Shown piece after piece: positions 1 through 3,786 of a stretch of DNA of 5,186 nucleotides (the stretch's first letter is position 1; every line of letters begins with the position of its first letter). The notes beneath the pieces were generated by a model that made no database searches, was not told the origin of the DNA, and was given only the letters and a program-made list of their open reading frames with translations. This DNA comes from Desulfuromonadaceae bacterium GWB2_53_15 (lineage in GTDB: Bacteria; Desulfobacterota; Desulfuromonadia; Geobacterales; Pseudopelobacteraceae), in assembly GCA_001824455.1 (NCBI GenBank), contig MHXL01000050.1:1781-6966 (forward strand), given 5' to 3'. The position numbers and the translations under genes are program-made.

Positions 1-102
1 AGCATGGGGCCCATGAGCGAGTTCAAGGAGTTGGCCCTGGAGGAACAGTGGTCCGGGGCTATCGATACACCGGAGTTGAAAGAAGCTTACAACCAGATTT
101 AA
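1..102 (+). CDS. C-terminal end of an unidentified protein, first gene of the redox operon (partial)
   Basis: An open frame enters from the left edge and ends at a TAA at 100-102, giving 33 residues that end in ELKEAYNQI. The tail is hydrophilic and mildly acidic, with no cysteine and no membrane segment. I do not recognise it from this piece. By context, the three following genes are Hdr/Flx-type electron carriers, so an MvhD-like or HdrA-like subunit is the natural guess, but the residues themselves do not prove it. Codon use (GAG, CTG, GCC, TTC) resembles the neighbours, and the same-strand layout fits one transcript. The stop codon overlaps the outer end of the first intergenic inverted repeat, so the repeat begins with no spacer after this gene. 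Confidence 0.65.
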   Translation, partial: SMGPMSEFKELALEEQWSGAIDTPELKEAYNQI

Positions 103-224
103 AACTGTTCTCTCACTCGCTCACTATCGTTCGCTAGAGCTCACAGAGGCACAGATGGGACTTCAAAAACAAAGATTCTTGGATTGTCTCTGTGTCCTCT
201 GTGCCTCTGTGAGAGACCGTTTTT
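101..224. repeat. Intergenic inverted-repeat element, copy 1 (left arm interrupted)
   Basis: A perfect 15-bp inverted repeat pairs 140-154 (CTCACAGAGGCACAG) with 199-213. If 117-144 is skipped, the left arm 101-116 plus 145-154 matches the reverse complement of 199-224 at 23 of 26 positions. The original arm was therefore about 26 bp and was split by a 28-bp insertion. The right arm is built from 8-base units of the form CTCTGTGN. The AT-rich core (about 155-190) shares CTTCAAAA..CAAA and CTTGGATT with the cores of the other copies. A transcript would fold into a long hairpin between the upstream gene and the 306-residue ferredoxin gene. Whether it is a mobile (MITE-like) element or an RNA-processing signal cannot be told from sequence alone. 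Confidence 0.8.
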
Positions 225-265
225 GGTTTCTTTAAAAAATGCATAGATTTGAATTTCATTGTTCA

Positions 266-286
266 CTCTGTGGCTAAAAGGTTTTT
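266..286 (+). promoter_or_regulatory. Repeat-derived ribosome binding site of the 306-residue ferredoxin gene
   Basis: The 8-base unit CTCTGTGG (266-273) is followed by CTAAAAGGTTTTT up to the ATG at 287. AAAAGG (276-281) is the likely Shine-Dalgarno core, five bases before the start. The same unit plus AAAGGTTTT ends the two other repeat copies, so this piece looks like a repeat terminus now separated from copy 1 by about 40 bp. Confidence 0.65.
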
Positions 287-1207
287 ATGACTCAACCAAT
301 CGACACATCCATCTACTCCGCCGTTACCGAGGCTATTCAAGCCGAGGCCAGGCGCATCCTCTCCGAAGGCCTGGTCACGGCCATTGTCGGCTACACCCCT
401 GCCCGCCGCAAGGGTTCGGCCCAGCCGATCGTGATCTCCCAGGCCGTCGAAGCGGCAAAACTGGTCTTCAGCGCAGCCTGCGTCAACAACCTGGCCGTCT
501 ACCTGACCAAGGCCAAGAAAGAGATCCCCAAGAGCGGCCGGATCGGCATCGTGGTCAAGGGGTGCGATCTCAAGGCGCTGGTCGGCTTGATGGGTGAATC
601 GCAACTGAAACGCGAGGATCTCTACCTGATCGGCGTGCCCTGCGTCGGGGTGCTGGCATCAACGATCCAGCCCGATACAGCCCTGACCAGTGACACGATC
701 GCGCCCAAGTGCGGCGAATGCGACGCCCACCTGCCGGTCGGATGCGACTTTGTGCCACCACAGCAGCCATTTACCCCGGAGCTTGACAAGAAATACGCCA
801 ACGAAATAGCCCGCCTGGAGGCATTGACGCCCTCCGAACGCTGGGCATATTGGAAAGAGCAGTTCTCCAAATGCATCAAATGCTACGCCTGCCGCCAGGT
901 CTGCCCGTTCTGCTTCTGCGAACAGTGCCTGTGCGACCGCAACAAACCGCAGATGGTGGAGACGACTCCCCGCCCGGCCGGCAACACTGCCTGGCACATC
1001 GTGCGGGCCATGCACCTGGCCGGACGCTGCGCAGGCTGTGCCGAATGCGAACGGGTCTGCCCGATGGACATCCCGCTGAACCTGCTCAACCGCAAGATGG
1101 CCAAGGAACTGAAGGAGCTGTACGACTACGAGGCAGGCTTCGAGGTCAACGAAAAGGGTCCGCTGGTCAGTTACGAAGAGAAGGATGATCAGAGTTTTAT
1201 AAAATAA
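287..1207 (+). CDS. FrhB-like / dicluster ferredoxin fusion protein (FlxC-type electron-transfer subunit)
   Basis: This is a cytoplasmic iron-sulfur protein of 306 residues, probably an electron carrier inside an Hdr/Flx-type oxidoreductase complex. Residues about 30-160 resemble the coenzyme F420 hydrogenase/dehydrogenase beta-subunit (FrhB) fold, with GYTPARRKG (35-43), GIVVKGCDLKALVGL (87-101), LIGVPCVG (114-121) and a CxxC at 142/145. The C-terminal part has two [4Fe-4S] ferredoxin motifs: Cys196, 199, 202 and 206, and Cys248, 251, 254 and 258. Between them lies an extra cysteine cluster, PFCFCEQCLC (Cys209, 211, 214, 216). There is no signal peptide or membrane segment. The ATG at 287 is favoured because AAAAGG sits five bases upstream. 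It is second in the visible operon, before the AsrA-like and FAD genes. Despite the FrhB-like part, F420 use should not be assumed. The family call is firm; the exact redox partner is inferred. Confidence 0.92.
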   Translation: MTQPIDTSIYSAVTEAIQAEARRILSEGLVTAIVGYTPARRKGSAQPIVISQAVEAAKLVFSAACVNNLAVYLTKAKKEIPKSGRIGIVVKGCDLKALVGLMGESQLKREDLYLIGVPCVGVLASTIQPDTALTSDTIAPKCGECDAHLPVGCDFVPPQQPFTPELDKKYANEIARLEALTPSERWAYWKEQFSKCIKCYACRQVCPFCFCEQCLCDRNKPQMVETTPRPAGNTAWHIVRAMHLAGRCAGCAECERVCPMDIPLNLLNRKMAKELKELYDYEAGFEVNEKGPLVSYEEKDDQSFIK

Positions 1208-1221
1208 ACAGGCAAACACCC

Positions 1222-1362
1222 ACCACGGAGGCACGGAGACAGGGAGAAAGTCAAAGAAGGATATCAAGGACAAAAGCAAAGAGAAAAGGCTTTATGCCTT
1301 GGATTCTACATTCAAAGATCTTTGATTTTCCGGTCTTCTCCGTGTCTCTGTGCCTCTGTGGT
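1222..1362. repeat. Intergenic inverted-repeat element, copy 2
   Basis: Left arm 1222-1248 and right arm 1336-1362 are inverted repeats matching at 24 of 27 positions. Two of the three differences would be G-U pairs in RNA. The arms are tandem 8-base units (left CACGGAGG, CACGGAGA; right CTCTGTGC, CTCTGTGG). The core is AT-rich and holds a small hairpin, AAGGC (1286-1290) with GCCTT (1296-1300), followed by TTGGATT as in copy 1. It fills almost all of the 176-bp gap between the two iron-sulfur genes. No open frame of note lies inside. Confidence 0.85.
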
Positions 1363-1370
1363 AGATGATT

Positions 1371-1380
1371 AAAGGTTTTT
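1371..1380 (+). promoter_or_regulatory. Repeat-derived ribosome binding site of the AsrA/FlxB-like gene
   Basis: AAAGG (1371-1375) lies eight bases before the ATG at 1384 and is followed by TTTTT. The block AAAGGTTTT is identical to that before the two other genes of the operon and is separated from the last 8-base unit of repeat copy 2 by only nine bases. It decides the start at 1384. Confidence 0.7.
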
Positions 1381-1383
1381 CAA

Positions 1384-2394
1384 ATGCAAAAATACATCTC
1401 CCAACAAAACCTCAACATCCTCCTGGACAAGCTGATCGCCGCAGGCAAACGCGTCGTCGCCCCGCGCCTGAACGCCGGCACCCTGCTTTACGAACCGCTT
1501 ACCTCCTCTGGCGAATGGGCGCAGCAAGCGGCGCCCCTACCGCGCAGGTCCGGCAAAGAGGCCTTCTTCCCGCTGTGCGAAGACATCATGTCCTACGAGA
1601 AGGAAGGGCAGCAGGTTACTGTCACCGATATCGATCCGGCCCGTTTTCCCGAAACAGTGCTGGTCGGTGTGCGCCCCTGCGATGCGGCTGCCGTCCCGGT
1701 GCTGGACGCAGTCTTTTCCTGGGACTACAAGGACCAGTTTTTCCTGGAGCGACGCCGTAAGACCACCATCATCGGCCTGGCTTGCACATCTGGCGACGAC
1801 GCCTGTTTCTGCACCGCGGTTGGGCTGGCACCGGATGAAACCAAGGGTAGCGACCTGTTTCTGACCCCTGTAGAGGGAGGCGGCTACGCCTGCGAAACCT
1901 TCAGCGAGAAGGGCGATGCCCTGGTTGCCAATCACCAGGAACTCTTCGCGGAGCCAAATAACTCCAAAGCACTGCCACTGGCCGCACCGCAGATAGAGAA
2001 GTTCGACCTGAAGAAGGTCAAGGCCTGGCTGGATGATCACTTCGAGGATCCGGCCTGGGACTCCATCGCCACACGCTGCGTCGGTTGCGGAGCCTGCGCC
2101 TTTGTCTGCCCGGCCTGCCACTGTTTCGATATTGTGGACGAAGGAACCGAAAAGAGCGGCAAACGCCGCAAAAACTGGGACGCCTGCGGCTTCTGGAAGT
2201 TCACCCACCATGCCTCGGGCCACAACCCCCGCGACCAGCAGCCCAAGCGCTACCGCAACCGCATCATGCACAAGTTCAAATATTACGATGACAAATTCGG
2301 CCAAACGCTCTGCACCGGCTGCGGCAGGTGTATCCGCCTCTGCCCGGTGGGAATTGACATCGCGGCTATCGTGGAAGACATCAGCAAGAAATAA
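1384..2394 (+). CDS. AsrA/HyhB/FlxB-like protein with two [4Fe-4S] clusters
   Basis: This is a 336-residue cytoplasmic electron-transfer subunit of the family that includes anaerobic sulfite reductase subunit A, sulfhydrogenase beta subunit (HyhB) and FlxB. The N-terminal two thirds carries family signatures: GVRPCDAAAVPVLDAVF (95-111) and GLACTSGDDACFC (131-143). Two ferredoxin motifs follow: Cys232, 235, 238 and 242 (with additional Cys245 and 247), and Cys310, 313, 316 and 320. Between them lies the typical W-DACGFWKFTHHASGHNPR stretch with Cys268. The length matches the family. It would pass electrons between the downstream FAD protein and the other iron-sulfur subunits. AAAGG stands eight bases before the ATG. 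No siroheme sulfite reductase (AsrC) or NiFe hydrogenase subunit follows, so the Flx/Hdr role fits better than Asr or Hyh. The family call is secure; the complex assignment is an inference from neighbours. Confidence 0.93.
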   Translation: MQKYISQQNLNILLDKLIAAGKRVVAPRLNAGTLLYEPLTSSGEWAQQAAPLPRRSGKEAFFPLCEDIMSYEKEGQQVTVTDIDPARFPETVLVGVRPCDAAAVPVLDAVFSWDYKDQFFLERRRKTTIIGLACTSGDDACFCTAVGLAPDETKGSDLFLTPVEGGGYACETFSEKGDALVANHQELFAEPNNSKALPLAAPQIEKFDLKKVKAWLDDHFEDPAWDSIATRCVGCGACAFVCPACHCFDIVDEGTEKSGKRRKNWDACGFWKFTHHASGHNPRDQQPKRYRNRIMHKFKYYDDKFGQTLCTGCGRCIRLCPVGIDIAAIVEDISKK

Positions 2395-2403
2395 AATTCA
2401 AAA

Positions 2404-2567
2404 TCCACCACGGAGACACAGAGACACGGAGAGCTTCAAAAGCAAAAACAAGAGTAAAATCAGAATACAAAGGATTTAAAGATTTAACCAAAAAAGATGG
2501 CATGCCTTTGGTTTTACCCTCAAAACGGTTTTGGTTTTTCTCCGTGCCTCCGTGTCTCCGTGGTGGA
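2404..2567. repeat. Intergenic inverted-repeat element, copy 3
   Basis: Left arm 2404-2431 and right arm 2540-2567 are inverted repeats matching at 26 of 28 positions, the longest of the three copies. Each arm holds three consecutive 8-base units (left CCACGGAG, ACACAGAG, ACACGGAG; right CTCCGTGC, CTCCGTGT, CTCCGTGG). The core begins CTTCAAAAGCAAAAAC, like copy 1, and contains ATGCCTTTGG, like copy 2, plus the small palindrome GGCATGCC (2499-2506). It occupies most of the 191-bp gap between the AsrA-like and FAD-protein genes. The strong hairpin lacks a following T-tract at its outer end, so it does not look like an ordinary intrinsic terminator. Confidence 0.87.
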
Positions 2568-2571
2568 CTTT

Positions 2572-2581
2572 AAAAGGTTTT
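2572..2581 (+). promoter_or_regulatory. Repeat-derived ribosome binding site of the FAD/NAD(P) oxidoreductase gene
   Basis: AAAAGG (2572-2577) lies eight bases before the ATG at 2586 and is followed by TTTT. It starts only four bases after the right arm of repeat copy 3 ends, and repeats the AAAGGTTTT block seen before the other two genes. Confidence 0.7.
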
Positions 2582-2585
2582 AAAT

Positions 2586-3434
2586 ATGTGTGATCACAGC
2601 AACAAAAACATCTACCTCCCCTTCCTGGCCACCGTCGCAGAAGTCATCGACGAAACGCCGGATGTGCGCACGCTTAAGCTAGTCTTCCAGGATGAAGCCG
2701 TCCGCGACAGCTTCACCTTCCGGGCCGGGCAGTTTGCCGAATACTCCGCCTTCGGGGCTGGCGAGTCCACCTTCTGCATCGCTTCCTCTCCGACCCGCAA
2801 GGGGCATATCGAATGCTGCTTCCGTTCTGTCGGGCGAGTTACCGAGGAGTTGCGCCGCCTGGAGGTGGGTGATTCCATGGGCGTACGCGGCCCATACGGA
2901 AATTCCTTTCCGATTGAGGAATTTTTCGGCAAAAACCTGGTCTTTGTGGCGGGCGGCATTGCCCTGCCGCCACTCAGGACTCTGATCTGGAACTGCCTGG
3001 ACTGGCGGGACAAGTTTGGTGACATCACCATCGTCTATGGCGCCCGGACCGAGAGTGACCTGGTTTACAAGCGGGAATTGCAGGAGTGGCAGGCTCGCGG
3101 GGATGTCAGATTGGTCAAGACAGTAGATCCCGGCGGCAACGGCCCCCAGTGGGACGGCAAGGTGGGCTTTGTGCCGACCATCCTGGAAGAAACGGCACCT
3201 GTAGCTGAGAACACCATTGCCCTGGTGTGCGGCCCTCCGATCATGATCAAATTTACATTGCCGGTGCTGGAAAAGCTGGGTTTTAGCGATGAGCAAGTCT
3301 ATACGACCCTGGAGAACCGGATGAAGTGCGGCCTGGGCAAGTGCGGACGCTGCAATGTGGGCAATGTCTATGTCTGCAAGGATGGCCCGGTCTTTACAGC
3401 AAAGCAGGTCAAGGCCATGCCGATGGAGTTCTGA
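2586..3434 (+). CDS. FAD/NAD(P)-binding oxidoreductase with [2Fe-2S] tail (FlxA/HyhG/AsrB-like)
   Basis: This is a 282-residue cytoplasmic flavoprotein of the ferredoxin-NADP reductase superfamily, in the branch with AsrB, sulfhydrogenase gamma subunit, PyrK and FlxA. It probably oxidises NAD(P)H and feeds electrons to the two iron-sulfur proteins encoded upstream. The FAD-binding part (about 12-108) shows FRAGQFAEYSAF (45-56), STFCIASSP (61-69) and GPYGNSFP (102-109). The NAD(P)-binding part (about 116-240) opens with FVAGGIALPPLRTLI (120-134) and later has the LVCGPPIMI motif. The C-terminus has the PyrK-type CX4CX2CX7C motif (Cys248, 253, 256, 264), which binds [2Fe-2S]. At the usual RxYS flavin site the segment reads STFC, with no arginine. 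The gene is the last of the operon and is followed by a terminator 35 bases downstream. NADH versus NADPH preference cannot be read from the sequence. Confidence 0.94.
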   Translation: MCDHSNKNIYLPFLATVAEVIDETPDVRTLKLVFQDEAVRDSFTFRAGQFAEYSAFGAGESTFCIASSPTRKGHIECCFRSVGRVTEELRRLEVGDSMGVRGPYGNSFPIEEFFGKNLVFVAGGIALPPLRTLIWNCLDWRDKFGDITIVYGARTESDLVYKRELQEWQARGDVRLVKTVDPGGNGPQWDGKVGFVPTILEETAPVAENTIALVCGPPIMIKFTLPVLEKLGFSDEQVYTTLENRMKCGLGKCGRCNVGNVYVCKDGPVFTAKQVKAMPMEF

Positions 3435-3469
3435 AATGGCCCATCTGATGTAAGCTTGTTGTTCACGGA

Positions 3470-3497
3470 AGCCAGGATCCCCATCCTGGCTTTTTTT
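3470..3497 (+). terminator. Intrinsic terminator of the redox operon
   Basis: AGCCAGGAT (3470-3478), loop CCCC and ATCCTGGCT (3483-3491) form a 9-bp perfect stem, extendable by one A-T pair at 3469/3492. The stem is followed by a T-run to 3497. It lies 35 bases after the stop of the FAD oxidoreductase gene and separates that operon from the sensor gene. Confidence 0.93.
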
Positions 3498-3563
3498 AGT
3501 CGTACTTTGAATGTGCTACCGGAGACGAGGGAACGCCCACCTCAACACCCTGCCTCGAATTCA

Positions 3564-3592
3564 TTGACTTGCTGATTAATCAGATATATTTT
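3564..3592 (+). promoter_or_regulatory. Candidate sigma-70 promoter with internal palindromic operator-like site
   Basis: TTGACT (3564-3569) and TATTTT (3587-3592) are separated by 17 bases. TATATT at 3585-3590, with a 15-base spacer, is the alternative -10. The spacer contains CTGATTAATCAG (3572-3583), a perfect 12-bp palindrome. In this position a dimeric regulator could block or assist RNA polymerase. It lies about 195 bases before the sensor gene and would drive either the leader/small RNA, the sensor gene, or both. Start-site data are absent. Confidence 0.5.
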
Positions 3593-3599
3593 AGTTCAC

Positions 3600-3714
3600 G
3601 TTAATGGTGTTTTATTACCTTCTCAACGATTATTGCGAGTGGTTCCAGGAACGTAGCCATAGAAGGTAAATCAAAGCCGCTCATACAAGCAATTTGCTGA
3701 TGGAGCGGCTTTTT
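3600..3714 (+). ncRNA. Possible structured leader (attenuator) or small RNA ahead of the sensor gene
   Basis: The interval between the candidate promoter and the second terminator could give an RNA of about 115 bases. A perfect 9-bp helix pairs TTACCTTCT (3615-3623) with AGAAGGTAA (3661-3669), only a few bases before the terminator stem. GAGTGGTT (3637-3644), in the loop of this helix, can pair with AGCCGCTC (3675-3682), which is the 5' half of the terminator; this uses two G-U pairs. Such a pseudoknot would exclude the terminator, an arrangement known from small transcriptional riboswitches. It matches no riboswitch class I recognise. The alternatives are a free small RNA or chance pairing. 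Confidence 0.35.
3673..3714 (+). terminator. Intrinsic terminator upstream of the sensor gene
   Basis: AAAGCCGCTC (3673-3682) pairs perfectly with GAGCGGCTTT (3703-3712), and the T-run extends to 3714. The 20-base loop itself contains AGCA/TGCT pairing. It is a second terminator about 180 bases after the operon terminator and 72 bases before the sensor start. It therefore probably ends a separate short transcript or works as an attenuator rather than serving the redox operon. Confidence 0.8.
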
Positions 3715-3786
3715 GTTTAACAGTCAGCCTGGCATGAATCAAAGCTACTCCGCTGTCTCCGAGCTGCCTCCGCAAAAGGAAGGATC

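Larger units (their letters stand above)
3498..3786. other. Non-coding gap between the redox operon terminator and the sensor gene
   Basis: About 290 bases have no convincing gene. The stretch 3498-3560 shows nothing I can name. From 3564 on it contains a candidate promoter, a palindrome, a possible structured leader and a second terminator, each listed separately. A 21-codon frame (3604-3669, ATG to TAA, rich in aromatic residues) has no visible ribosome binding site. It overlaps the leader stem, so it is not called as a gene. Confidence 0.7.

Noticed and set aside
659..1279. Long minus-strand open frame opposite the FrhB-like fusion gene
   Set aside because: It mirrors a cysteine-motif-rich gene on the + strand and shows no family motif. 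It is a shadow of GC-biased codon use.
1222..1362. Intergenic hairpins as intrinsic terminators between operon genes
   Set aside because: No T-run follows the outer stem directly, the loops are about 90 bases or more, and a ribosome binding site follows at once. Termination between subunits of one complex would also be unexpected.
1537..2304. 255-codon minus-strand frame opposite the AsrA-like gene
   Set aside because: The + strand frame has clear ferredoxin motifs and a ribosome binding site. The opposite frame has no recognisable domain and is explained by third-position GC bias.
140..2567. CRISPR array suggested by recurring short repeats
   Set aside because: The units are 8 bases long, inverted in pairs and separated by whole genes. 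There are no regularly spaced unique spacers.
1384..3434. Anaerobic sulfite reductase operon (asrAB)
   Set aside because: The two proteins belong to the same families, but no AsrC siroheme subunit follows. The operon ends in a terminator, and the preceding FrhB-like/ferredoxin fusion points to an Hdr/Flx-type complex.
3600..3680. Fluoride (crcB) or c-di-GMP (GEMM) riboswitch
   Set aside because: ATGGTGTT at 3604 recalls part of the fluoride motif, but the flanking stem and the later conserved segment are missing. The GEMM consensus bases are not present.
3730..3746. Sigma-54 promoter (TGGCAT...AAAGCT) before the sensor gene
   Set aside because: The GG to GC spacing is one base too long and the -12 box lacks TTGC.
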